A DNA stretch of 64,000 nt, from assembly GCA_900320045.1 (NCBI GenBank), contig ONQT01000008.1:1-64000 (forward strand), in the 5' to 3' direction. Each line of letters starts with the position of its first letter. Position 1 is the first letter of the stretch. Shown in pieces: positions 34,634 to 43,297 of the stretch. The notes beneath the pieces were generated by a model. That model was not told where the DNA came from. It was given only the letters and a program-made list of their open reading frames with translations, and ran no database searches. Position numbers and translations under genes: made by a program. This DNA is from an uncultured Prevotellaceae bacterium. Lineage in GTDB: Bacteria; Bacteroidota; Bacteroidia; Bacteroidales; Bacteroidaceae.

Positions 34634-36013
34634 TTATTTAATGATGACTTTCTTACCGTTCACGATGTACAGGCCCTTAGTAGGCTTGCCCGATAGCTTA
34701 CGACCCTGCAAGTCGAAGCATACTCCCTCGCCTTGTGAGAGGCCCGGGGTGAGGTTCCCTATTCCCGTCGTCTCGCTATCAGCGAAGGATATCGTCAGTT
34801 CATGACCGGACAAATTACCGGTAGGAACCTAGAGATAAGCTTTGTTGGCTGCCAGCGAGCCCGTTCCGTTAGGCTTGGCAAACTTGACACTTCCTGCACC
34901 GTCAGGCACAAGAATGAAGTTGGTTTTTCCACCGTCTGTCTTAGGAAGGACTGCGGCTGTCAGGTTCTTTGCCAGCAGGTTATCATCAACTTTCGGGCCA
35001 TCAGCCTGAGGAATCAACGTATACTTGGTGCTGGGCGTTCCTTTAAGCAATACACCCTGATTGGCTGGGATGGCTGCAACTTCTGTCAGTGCCACACTAC
35101 CTTTCCCGCTATCGAACGAACTAACCACATAAGCCTTCAGTCCGTCAGGCAGCGTGAAGTACTGTGTTGCGCTGAACGTAGCCCAGCCTGTTTCGCCAAT
35201 TGTCAACCCAACGGCAAGAGCCTGACCCCAAGTTCTTGAAATACGCATTCCAGAGAATGTGGCTTTAGTATTTGTTTGAGTCTTCAATCCAACTCGCTTA
35301 ATTGTAGCTCCACCGTTACTTCCATTGTCTTCTGCTGTCAGTTTGCATGAAGCATTGTCTTCCTCGCTCTTAGTCGGGTCAGGATTCACATAAAGATAGT
35401 ATTCGTCAGGGGTTCCATCTTTATTTGTACTTTTATTAATATACTTTAGAACTAACAAAATACTCTTCGTCTTGTCAAGTTCAGCACTCCAGACTGTGCT
35501 TACTGATGTAGCATTAGATTTAGTGACAGCAAAATTGACGGCGTTGGTACCATCTGCAACCTTTACCCATACACGTCCACGATTGGCAGTACCATCATTA
35601 TTGTAGAAAAAGATATCACGTGTAATATTATTCATTTCGCTGACATTGACCAAAAAGGCAGCATATAAGGCCTCATTAGTCGGCAAACCATCATCTGTAA
35701 ATGTAAACAAGGTGATATGCGCATTTGAGCTGACGCCTTGGTTTGTTGCATTTAAATAAGCAGACTTTCCTTCACCTGAGCCAGCGTAAAGGGGATAAGA
35801 AAGATTGCCTGCCTTTACAACAGGTGAAAGACCTACTTTTTCAGTATCCTTTGTTGATACAGCCCAATTTGTTTGGTCGTCAAGATTCGCACTGGTGGTG
35901 TAATTGAAGTACTGCTCGAGCAAAAAGTTTGCGTCACTTTGTGCACCTGCTGTTAGGCTAAAGGCTGTGGACAGCAGCGCGGTCATTAGAATTTTTACGT
36001 TGTAATGTTTCAT
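34634..36013 (-). pseudogene. Secreted M1-module protein interrupted by an in-frame TAG
   Basis: The open frame from ATG 36011-36013 gives 394 residues: signal peptide ending TAGAQ, M1 module at ~30-265 (LLEQYFNYTTSANLDDQTNW ... YLYVNPDPTKSEEDNA ... VGLKTQTNTKATFSGMRISR), and a second beta domain (GWATFSATQYFTLPDGLKAY ... FILVPDGAGSVKFAKPNGTG) ending NKAYL. A TAG stands at 34829-34831. The same frame then stays open for 64 more codons, through VPTGNLSGHELTISF and CFDLQGRKLSGKPTKGLYIV, and stops at TAA 34634-34636. The lost part is the C-terminal tail found on sibling proteins. The likely ancestral codon is CAG (one C-to-T change). The truncated product may still be made but would lack the putative secretion signal. 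Confidence 0.85.
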
Positions 36014-36042
36014 CGCTTTATTCTTTTTAGTTAATCATTATT

Positions 36043-36891
36043 TTACTTCTTCTCAATGCTAAAGTCGGCGAAGCGGATGTCCTCGTCGCGGAGTTGCGAC
36101 TGCCACTCGCGGTTCTTGCCAATATAACGATAGAGGCCCCACTTGGGACGAAGACCTGTGGTGCCCGTGCGCCACATGTCGAGAGCACCGTTGCTGTATT
36201 CGAACAGCACCTTGCCGTCGCGAACACGCTTGATGGTGACAGCATAGCTTCCCTTGTCGCCAAAGGTGGCTGTCTCTTCAGCCTCTACCCACTCGTCGAA
36301 GAAGGGGTCGAGAGGCGTCTTGTCCAGCGTCTCGGTGTCGCCAGTGTTACGGTTATGATAGCGCAGGCGCAGCACCTGCTTGCCGTTGCTCTGCGTGTAG
36401 CAGGTGAAGGTTATCAGCGGCTGGCCAACATCGGCGGTGTGTTGCTTGTTGTCGAGGCCCTTCAGCTGGTGGATGTGCGAGAACTTCGAGGTGGTCTTGA
36501 AGCCCTTGGGCAACTTGAACTTCCACTTCATAACAAGCGTCTCGCCCTCCTGAGCAACCATCGACTTGGGCGACTTGCCGTCGGTCTTGATTTCGTTGCG
36601 CTGGCGGTCCTTGATGTTCGTCTTGCCGCGGTCGTCGTCAATGGCGGCGTGGATGTGGAAGACAAAGACCGGCTTCTGCAATTGCTCGTCGAACACCTGC
36701 TCGATGTGCTGCACATGAGCGGTGGCATGCTGGCGTGAGGAGTCCGGGCATTCATGGTTGTAGCCCGACTGGCGGATGAGACGATAGGTCTCGGCAGAGT
36801 TGCCGTCAGCCACCAGTCGCCCGTCCTGTGCCATAGCTCCCAGAGGCAGCAGCAGAGCCAGCAGTGTCGTTAGAAATGTTGTTTTTCTCAT
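36043..36891 (-). CDS. Secreted M2-domain protein, candidate jelly-roll polyuronate lyase
   Basis: A 282-residue protein. I use ATG 36889-36891 because it gives a clean signal peptide (MRKTTFLTTLLALLLPLGAM, AQ); the frame is open 59 codons further upstream without a sensible N-terminus. The mature protein is one domain (~25-280), clearly homologous to residues 276-543 of the PL6 fusion protein encoded upstream. Conserved blocks are HIHAAIDDDRGKT, DRQRNEIKT (R98, E100), FSHIHQLKG (H139, H141, Q142) and RPKWGLYRYIG (K250, W251, Y254). Their order and spacing parallel the PL7 motifs R-S-E-L-R, Q-I-H and YFKAGxY, suggesting a beta-jelly-roll lyase. I cannot match it to a named family from memory. 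Alternatively it is a non-catalytic binding domain. Confidence 0.75.
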   Translation of the reverse strand: MRKTTFLTTLLALLLPLGAMAQDGRLVADGNSAETYRLIRQSGYNHECPDSSRQHATAHVQHIEQVFDEQLQKPVFVFHIHAAIDDDRGKTNIKDRQRNEIKTDGKSPKSMVAQEGETLVMKWKFKLPKGFKTTSKFSHIHQLKGLDNKQHTADVGQPLITFTCYTQSNGKQVLRLRYHNRNTGDTETLDKTPLDPFFDEWVEAEETATFGDKGSYAVTIKRVRDGKVLFEYSNGALDMWRTGTTGLRPKWGLYRYIGKNREWQSQLRDEDIRFADFSIEKK

Positions 36892-36913
36892 AGTTAATGT
36901 TTGAAGTGTATTG

Positions 36914-39900
36914 TTAGTAAATGATATGTTTCTTTCCCTGACGAATATAGATGCCGGGGTGTCGAGGCTGGCTGACGCGCTGGCCAAAAAGCGTATAGAC
37001 ACCGTCTGCGGCCATTGGGCGCGAAGTCTGCACGGCATCGATGGACGTAGGCGAAGCCTCTGTCTCAAACTCGATAATCTCCTGTCCTGCAGGACCTACT
37101 AACTGTTCCGTCAGTATGCTTGCCACGACGGGATCAACACCGTTGTATTCGTCAGCACCAATGTCGCGCAGCGAACCGACGACATCCTGACCCTCCATAT
37201 CGAGCTCTACGCTGCTGCCTGTTGCTGCCTCAATGGCAGGACTGGTGGCAGAGAGCTTATAGAGCGCCGTGGGCAGCACAACGTCGCACGAAGCATCGGC
37301 CAAGCGACGGTTGCTCAGCACCAACTGCGGGTCGACATTCTTCAGTTTGTCGGCCGTAGTGGTGATACCCATCGAACCCGTGGTGCCGTAGTAGGCAATA
37401 TTGTTATAGAAGGTCACTCCTGCCAGCGACGTGCTGCTATACGACTTGATGAGCGTATGGCCAGGATTATAGATGATGTTGTGCTCTATGCGGCAGTTCT
37501 TAGGTGCCTTGCCGTATTTGCCGTTGTTGTCGAAGCCTATCTCTATGTCGGAAGCACAGTCCACCAGCGTGTTGTGAGCCACCAGCACGTTCTCAGGCAG
37601 GTGGTGACTGCTGTTGTTGCTACTCGTATTGGTGTCGTCGCCATTGGTGATGGTGATGGCTGCATCCCACCGAGAACCCGTCAGCCCCTGCATGTAGTTG
37701 TTGATGATGACATGATCCTTGCCATACACACGCACGCCACCGCAGCCAATGGTGCCACCGTCGAACTCGGCCGTCTTGCCGTCGCCCAGGAAGTAGTTGC
37801 CCTCCACCAACGAACCAACGCCCTGACGCAGGCACACCGTACCCAGACACTGGTAGAAGGTGTTGTAGCGTACCGTATTGTTACAGCTCTTGACAGACAC
37901 GACTTCGGGGTCGCCGTCGCAGTTGTCGAACAGGTTATACTCCACTCGGGTATAGGCCGAACGAGGAGTCAGATCGCTGACACCCAGACGGATAGTTTCC
38001 TTCTCGTTGGCGTGGCGAGGACCGACGTTGCGGAAGATGTTATGGTCTATGCGGTCGTACTGCGAAATCTGCGGCGTGCCACCGTGACTGCCGTCGATGA
38101 TGAGCAGCGAACCACCGTCCTGCTTGTTGTAGAACAGGTTATGGTCAAAGCGGTTATGGTGGCTGACGCACTCTGTGTTGTCATAGATGTCGCCGATGGT
38201 AATCCACTTCGAGGTCTGTGCCTCTGAGTCTTTCGACATGGTGATGTTACAGCGTGTGACGCGGATGTGGTTACAGCCCTCCAGCTTGAAGATAGCCGAA
38301 TTGCCCGACACGCTGATGTCCAGTCCCTGGAACGTGATATACTGTTTCTGCTTCAGCGTAACGACCATTGTTCCCGTCATCTTGGCACCTAACGGATTGC
38401 GCGCCTTGACGAGGATGGGTCGCTCCTGAGTGCCGTTGCAGCCCACGGTGAGCCAGTTGACACCGCTATAGGTGCCGTCCTCCAGAACAACAGTATCGCC
38501 AGGAGCCACTTTGTCGGTAGCTTTCATCAGGTCGACGAACTCCTTGGCGGTTTTCACCGTCCACTCCTTGCCCGGACCTACAGGCTCAGGCTGTGGTTCC
38601 TGCTTCTCGACACTAAAGTCGGCAAAGAGGAACACCTCATCGCGAAGTATGCTGCGATAGGCACCATCCTCACCAACACTGCGGTAGATGCCCCATTTGG
38701 GGCGCATTCCACTGGTGCCTGTGCTCCACATATCAATATCGTTGCGATTGAAAGCCAACAGCTCCTTGCCGTCGCTCACGCGCTTGATGATGATGTCGTA
38801 GGTGCCGTGCGCCCCGAATTTGACCCGTTCCTCGGCTTCTACCCACTGGCCAAGGAAGTCGTTTTGCGACACCTCCTCCAAGACTGCAGCACTGGTAGCG
38901 CTGGGATTGGTACGGTCGTTGTGCAGCAGGCGCAACACTTTACGGCCAGAAGACGTGGTGTAGCACGTCAGCGTAATGACGGGCAGGCTGACTTCAGCTG
39001 TTCCCTCGTCATTGTCCATTCCCTTCAGTTGGTGAATGTGCGAGAACTTGTTGGTGGTTACCAGACCATCCGGCAGCCTGAACTTCCACTTCATGACCAG
39101 CGTCTCGCCCTCCTGTGCATAGAGCGTTGCAGGCGAGTGAGGACCCGTCTTGATCTCGTTGCGCTGGCGGTCAGTGACGGTCGTCTTGCCGCGATCGTCG
39201 TCAATCTGGGCATGAATGTAGAACGAAAAGACATATTTGCCCAATAGTGCATCCCACTGCTGCTGGATATGCTGGAAGGGGTTGCCCTTGTGCGTACCTG
39301 ATTCGTCGGGCGGCTCCAGGCCAAAGCCCTGCTGCTCGATGAGCTCGTAGGTGCCAGGGGTGTTGCCGTTGGCCACCAACGTTCCTACAGGATAATCCAC
39401 GGGATCGGGCTTGGCACGGAAGAGCACAGCCTCTGACCACGTCTTGGCGACACGCAGACCAGCATAGGATGCCGTCAGTTTGGTCTGACGGAAACTGAGA
39501 TGCTTCAGATTGGCACCTCCACCCACATTATTGCCATCAGCGGTAAGCATACAAGAACTGTTCTCGGCCTCGCTCTTTGAGGGGTCAGGATTGACGTAGA
39601 GATAGAACTCATCGTTAGCATCACCGCTCGAAGTGCTGCGGTTGACGTATTTCACCACCAACAGTACCGTTGTGCCGACGTTGGTTTCTGCCGACCACTG
39701 CGTAATCGTCTGGTCATTCTTACGGATGCCGAACGACTGCTTGCCGTCAGCAATCCTAATCTGTACGCGACCACGACTGGTCGTACTGCTGTTCGCTGAG
39801 GCTCCTTGCTTGAAATAGCTGAACACCTCTTTGCCCGATGTCAAGGCTGTGCCGTCGTAGTTGGCAAGGAAAGCCGTATAGACAACATCGCCTGTCGCCA

Positions 39901-40228
39901 GGTCTGAAGTGACGAATGGCACCACGGTATTGCGACTGCCGGTCTGAACATTCTGCTGACTGTTGTCCATTCGCATCACCTTGTCGGTCTCAGAACCGTC
40001 GTATCCAGAATAAACCAGCGACTGTGTGGCCACTAAAGGCGAAACGCCACTGTCTTCGGGTGATGACGACGACACAGTGGAAGATTTGGTAGATACCGTC
40101 CAGTTACCCTGTCCCTCGATACTACTGCCGCTGGGATAGTTGAAGTAGTCGGTCAGCAACACCTGAGCCTGTAAGCCGCTGACTGCGACATAGAAAAGCG
40201 TGAGGAATGCAATGAGCTGTTTTTTCAT
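36914..40228 (-). CDS. Trimodular secreted alginate lyase: M1 + M2 + PL6
   Basis: A 1104-residue secreted protein. Signal peptide 1-21. Module M1 at 22-268. Module M2 at ~276-543 with RNE (356-358), HIHQ (397-400) and KWGIY (511-515). A Pro/Glu linker (QEPQPEPVGPG) precedes the PL6 parallel beta-helix at ~553-1030. PL6 signatures: NRFDHNLFYNKQDGGSLLII, GPRHANEKETIRLGVS, DGDPEVVSVKSCNNTVRYN and LRQGVGSLVEGNYF. Lys780 and Arg801 are 21 residues apart, matching the Lys/Arg catalytic pair described for PL6 AlyGC. The usual LRHG is LRQG here. The C-terminal tail (YTLFGQRVSQPRHPGIYIRQ) is the shared secretion-type signal. It should cleave alginate at the cell surface or outside. Gene lies 36 bp downstream of the esterase stop. 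Confidence 0.92.
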   Translation of the reverse strand: MKKQLIAFLTLFYVAVSGLQAQVLLTDYFNYPSGSSIEGQGNWTVSTKSSTVSSSSPEDSGVSPLVATQSLVYSGYDGSETDKVMRMDNSQQNVQTGSRNTVVPFVTSDLATGDVVYTAFLANYDGTALTSGKEVFSYFKQGASANSSTTSRGRVQIRIADGKQSFGIRKNDQTITQWSAETNVGTTVLLVVKYVNRSTSSGDANDEFYLYVNPDPSKSEAENSSCMLTADGNNVGGGANLKHLSFRQTKLTASYAGLRVAKTWSEAVLFRAKPDPVDYPVGTLVANGNTPGTYELIEQQGFGLEPPDESGTHKGNPFQHIQQQWDALLGKYVFSFYIHAQIDDDRGKTTVTDRQRNEIKTGPHSPATLYAQEGETLVMKWKFRLPDGLVTTNKFSHIHQLKGMDNDEGTAEVSLPVITLTCYTTSSGRKVLRLLHNDRTNPSATSAAVLEEVSQNDFLGQWVEAEERVKFGAHGTYDIIIKRVSDGKELLAFNRNDIDMWSTGTSGMRPKWGIYRSVGEDGAYRSILRDEVFLFADFSVEKQEPQPEPVGPGKEWTVKTAKEFVDLMKATDKVAPGDTVVLEDGTYSGVNWLTVGCNGTQERPILVKARNPLGAKMTGTMVVTLKQKQYITFQGLDISVSGNSAIFKLEGCNHIRVTRCNITMSKDSEAQTSKWITIGDIYDNTECVSHHNRFDHNLFYNKQDGGSLLIIDGSHGGTPQISQYDRIDHNIFRNVGPRHANEKETIRLGVSDLTPRSAYTRVEYNLFDNCDGDPEVVSVKSCNNTVRYNTFYQCLGTVCLRQGVGSLVEGNYFLGDGKTAEFDGGTIGCGGVRVYGKDHVIINNYMQGLTGSRWDAAITITNGDDTNTSSNNSSHHLPENVLVAHNTLVDCASDIEIGFDNNGKYGKAPKNCRIEHNIIYNPGHTLIKSYSSTSLAGVTFYNNIAYYGTTGSMGITTTADKLKNVDPQLVLSNRRLADASCDVVLPTALYKLSATSPAIEAATGSSVELDMEGQDVVGSLRDIGADEYNGVDPVVASILTEQLVGPAGQEIIEFETEASPTSIDAVQTSRPMAADGVYTLFGQRVSQPRHPGIYIRQGKKHIIY

Positions 40229-40264
40229 TTATTCTTTCTTTGGGTGATTTGCATCACCAGTATC

Positions 40265-41245
40265 TTATTTCAGATTCTGAGTGATGAAGTCGGCTGTCTT
40301 GAAGAAGATTTCCTCCATCTTGTCGGAAGCCTTCGCGGTGAGGTTGTGGTCGTAGTACTGATACTCCAGTAGCTCAACATGTGCGCCACGTTTTTTTAGC
40401 GCCTTGGCCATCTCCTGGCTCTGCTGACACTCTACGGTCACATCGCACGTGCCACACACCAACATAGATGCGGGAGCATTCTTCTTGGGAATGAGATTGA
40501 TGGGCGAAGCCTGACTGAGCACCTTCGCATTGCGGTCGCAGAAGTAACGAATACGCTCCTCGTTCTTCGTCTTCTGGACAATGGCTGCAGTTTCCAAGTC
40601 GTAGATGCCGCTGTAGCCCACAAAGACCTTAGCCTGGCTGCTCATGGCTCCCACACCGGCCAGATGACCACCTGCCGACGTGCCTAAGAAGCCATAGACA
40701 TTAGGATTGACATTCAGTTCCTTAGCATGCTCCTGCACATACTTCAGCGCGTCTTTGATGTCCTGAATAGACACCTCGACAGTAGCGCCCGACTGCGGTG
40801 CCAGCGTATAGGACACGCGAACACCGGTGATGCCCTTCTGTTTGGCAAGATACTGCGACAGCGACTTTGACGAGCCGTTGTTGCCACGGGCCCAGCCACC
40901 GCCATGAACATAAATCATAAAGGGAGCAGGTTCCGTCGTCTCGGCAAAGTCGACCGTAAGAATGAGTTCGTAGTCGGCATATTTCTTATAGACAATGTCC
41001 TCTGAACGCACACCCTTATAGAGCTTGCTGGTCAGACGGTCGTTGACATGAGTATAGGGCACCAGCACATCGGGAATGGTTGTCACATCCATGATGCGGG
41101 CATACTTCTTAGCCTGCTGCAGCGAGTAGGTGCCATCAGCGTTCTGCGTCATCTTCATGGCGTAGCGGTTGGTGATGGTCTTTTCCTGTGCCATCACCGT
41201 CAGGGCAATGAACATCGTAGTAGTGAGTAACAGTAGTCGTCGCAT
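40265..41245 (-). CDS. Secreted alpha/beta hydrolase, probable acyl (acetyl) esterase
   Basis: A 326-residue alpha/beta hydrolase of the acetylesterase/BD-FAE-like type. Signal peptide 1-19 (LTVMAQ). Oxyanion-hole motif VHGGGWARGN near residue 113, nucleophile GTSAGGHLAG near 195, acid region GTCDVTVECQQS and catalytic His in YQYYDHNL. Within the locus it could remove O-acetyl groups from bacterial alginates or other decorated uronates before lyase attack; that role is inferred from context. 13 bp separate it from the lyase gene upstream. Confidence 0.88.
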   Translation of the reverse strand: MRRLLLLTTTMFIALTVMAQEKTITNRYAMKMTQNADGTYSLQQAKKYARIMDVTTIPDVLVPYTHVNDRLTSKLYKGVRSEDIVYKKYADYELILTVDFAETTEPAPFMIYVHGGGWARGNNGSSKSLSQYLAKQKGITGVRVSYTLAPQSGATVEVSIQDIKDALKYVQEHAKELNVNPNVYGFLGTSAGGHLAGVGAMSSQAKVFVGYSGIYDLETAAIVQKTKNEERIRYFCDRNAKVLSQASPINLIPKKNAPASMLVCGTCDVTVECQQSQEMAKALKKRGAHVELLEYQYYDHNLTAKASDKMEEIFFKTADFITQNLK

Positions 41246-41258
41246 AGTTGTTTCTTTT

Positions 41259-42461
41259 TTATTTGATAAGTTGATAATAAAGTACGTATTGTGTCTTCTT
41301 ATTGCCGTTGCTGAGCCCTATTTCCCGAGCTGCCTGCAGGTACTTCTTGTTCCCGGTAGCCAGTGCGGCTTCATAGAGAAGCACGGCGGCGCGCTGGGGC
41401 TCGAAGGGCTTGATTTGCTGGTGAGGCCAGCGCCCGGGGGCCTGCCAATAGGGCAAAAGATAATCGATGATGTCGGTCAGTTTCCTGCCCGATGCAGTCG
41501 ATGCTGTCCATAGGTTGATGCCTGCGCTCTTAGCCAGCCCGGCAGCCTGACAAAGGGCTTCAAGGACAAAAGTGGAATAATGAAGCGACAAGGTACGCTC
41601 CAGTTCCTTGGGTAGCGAACCGTCAGCGGCAATCTCGCTGTCGAGCTTGCGCAACAGATCGTTGCATACCACCTGGCGAATATCGTCCTGGCGATTCAGA
41701 TAGGCAAGGAGTTCCATGTGGGTGACGTCGTACCACAACCCGTGGTTGTTGGCGGCCTCACGTTCCTTCCTGCCCTGTGTACTGTTCTCTATCCAGTAGA
41801 GCATGGCACCCGCCCATGACTGCAACTTCGCACGGTCATCGGCCGTCCAGCCCGGATAGGTCTCGATAAGAGTCGACATATTGAGCGCTCTGCAGATGTG
41901 GCGGGCATCAAGAATGCCCGTGCCACGAAGATAGGTTCGTCCGGGAATAATCTGTGCGAAGGTCATATTGGGATTCATGCCCGTCTTGCTGTCCAAAAAC
42001 CAAGCCCTGAGATAGCGGGCACAATGGTAGGCATACAGTGTATCTTCAGTGATGTAGTACATCATAGCCATCACGTCGACTCCACCAGACATCTTACCTG
42101 CCGACTTGGCACTGGTATAGTCGTCTATTTCAGGATTGACCAAGCCGTCGTGCCTGACGTAGGGCAGTCCGTCAGCTTGGGTGCTGTCCGGCCACCAATA
42201 GCGCGACAGCGACATATAGTCGCGAGGATCGTTAGAAGGCGGCAGTTTCTTCGACTTGACCACTGGTGCCTTGGCATTGATAGCCTTGCGGGCTTGTGCC
42301 TCGAACTTGCCGACAGCCTCTACGGCTGCCTTGTCACCTTGATGATAGGCAGTCTTGAGGTCGTTCAGCAGGCTGGCATTGTAGGGCAGCACCTGACCTT
42401 GAATATTCAAGGCCAGGAACACTGCCATACTAACCAATATGATTTTCTTCATTCGCTTCAT
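41259..42461 (-). CDS. Alginate lyase with (alpha/alpha) toroid, PL38-like (Alginate_lyase domain)
   Basis: A 400-residue secreted protein with signal peptide ending NIQGQ. The all-helical Alginate_lyase (PF05426-like) domain shows KLPPSNDPRDYMSLSRYWWP, DGLPYVRHDGLVNPE, NMTFAQIIPGR and the active-site-like AANNHGLWYDV (Asn239, His240). This arrangement is like PL5 and especially the Bacteroides PL38 lyases; I favour PL38 but cannot exclude a related family. It likely acts on (poly)mannuronate or oligosaccharides in the periplasm; no lipobox or secretion tail is present. Lies between the SDR and the esterase, 14 bp from the former. Confidence 0.85.
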   Translation of the reverse strand: MKRMKKIILVSMAVFLALNIQGQVLPYNASLLNDLKTAYHQGDKAAVEAVGKFEAQARKAINAKAPVVKSKKLPPSNDPRDYMSLSRYWWPDSTQADGLPYVRHDGLVNPEIDDYTSAKSAGKMSGGVDVMAMMYYITEDTLYAYHCARYLRAWFLDSKTGMNPNMTFAQIIPGRTYLRGTGILDARHICRALNMSTLIETYPGWTADDRAKLQSWAGAMLYWIENSTQGRKEREAANNHGLWYDVTHMELLAYLNRQDDIRQVVCNDLLRKLDSEIAADGSLPKELERTLSLHYSTFVLEALCQAAGLAKSAGINLWTASTASGRKLTDIIDYLLPYWQAPGRWPHQQIKPFEPQRAAVLLYEAALATGNKKYLQAAREIGLSNGNKKTQYVLYYQLIK

Positions 42462-42475
42462 TGCAGATGCTGTTC

Positions 42476-43228
42476 TTATGAGAAGAACGAGCCACCGTTG
42501 ATGTCGATATTAGTACCTGTCAGGTAGGAAGACTCTGACGATGCCAGGAAGCACACCAGATCTGCAACCTCCTGAGCAGTACCCTCACGACGCAGGGGAT
42601 ATCCCTGCCGCATGCGCTCGCGGTTCTCGGGGGTGTTGAAACGATCATGGAACGAAGTAGCGATGGTTCCCGGACAGAGGGCGTTGCAACGGATGTTCTG
42701 CGGGCCCAGTTCCTTGGCCATAGCACGGGTGAAGGTCATCACAGCGGCCTTAGCAGTAGCATACATCGAAGCGCCGGGGCCACCGCCGTCGCGGGCTGCC
42801 AGCGACGAGAAGTTGACGATAGAGCCGCCGTTAGCCATGTGAGGCACTACCTCGCGAGTACACAGCCAGCAAGAACGCATGTTGACATCCATCAGGAAGT
42901 CGTACCACTTCTCGTCCTGTTCGGTAATGGTCTTGCGACCTACGATACCGCCAACGACATTGACCAGAATATCAATCTGCTCACCGAAGGCCTTAACGGT
43001 CTCACCTACCAGACGCTGCACATCGGCTGCCTTGGTCATATCACCCTGCACCATGATAGCCTCGCCACCAGCCTTGCTGATGATGTCGAGCGTATCCTTG
43101 GCGTCCTGTTCATTATCAAAGTAGTTGACACATACCTTTGCACCCTCTGCTGCCAGCTTGACAGAGATGGCACGTCCTAAATCTCTTGCACCACCAGTAA
43201 CGATGGCAATTTTACCTTGTACTTTCAT
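42476..43228 (-). CDS. Short-chain dehydrogenase/reductase, probable DEH reductase
   Basis: A 250-residue classical SDR. Cofactor motif VTGGARDLGRAIS (TGxxxxxG), active-site Ser in FSSLAARDGG, and YATAK (Tyr-x-x-x-Lys). The usual NNAG is replaced by NVVGG. C-terminal SSESSYLTGTNIDINGGSFF is typical. In alginate pathways an SDR (A1-R/DehR) reduces 4-deoxy-L-erythro-5-hexoseulose uronate to 2-keto-3-deoxygluconate; the position in this lyase operon supports that role. Cofactor preference (NADH or NADPH) cannot be decided. A general 3-oxoacyl-type reductase is the alternative. Confidence 0.88.
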   Translation of the reverse strand: MKVQGKIAIVTGGARDLGRAISVKLAAEGAKVCVNYFDNEQDAKDTLDIISKAGGEAIMVQGDMTKAADVQRLVGETVKAFGEQIDILVNVVGGIVGRKTITEQDEKWYDFLMDVNMRSCWLCTREVVPHMANGGSIVNFSSLAARDGGGPGASMYATAKAAVMTFTRAMAKELGPQNIRCNALCPGTIATSFHDRFNTPENRERMRQGYPLRREGTAQEVADLVCFLASSESSYLTGTNIDINGGSFFS

Positions 43229-43297
43229 AATCTTTTGATTTTTTAATAATACGTTATTTCAACATTTCGATATTTCGTTGTTTCAAGGTTCCTTACC

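Noticed and set aside
34829..34831. Pyrrolysine or amber-recoding explanation for the in-frame TAG
   Set aside because: TAG terminates other genes here, the organism type is not known for pyrrolysine, and a single CAG-to-TAG mutation is simpler.
36892..37068. 59-codon N-terminal extension of the M2 gene
   Set aside because: Arg-rich shadow of the overlapping PL6 gene's 3' end; the ATG at 36891 gives a proper signal peptide.
40243..40258. GGTGAT-TTGC-ATCACC inverted repeat between esterase and PL6 fusion genes
   Set aside because: Short arms, no T-tract and no -7 box next to it; may be chance within a 36-bp gap.
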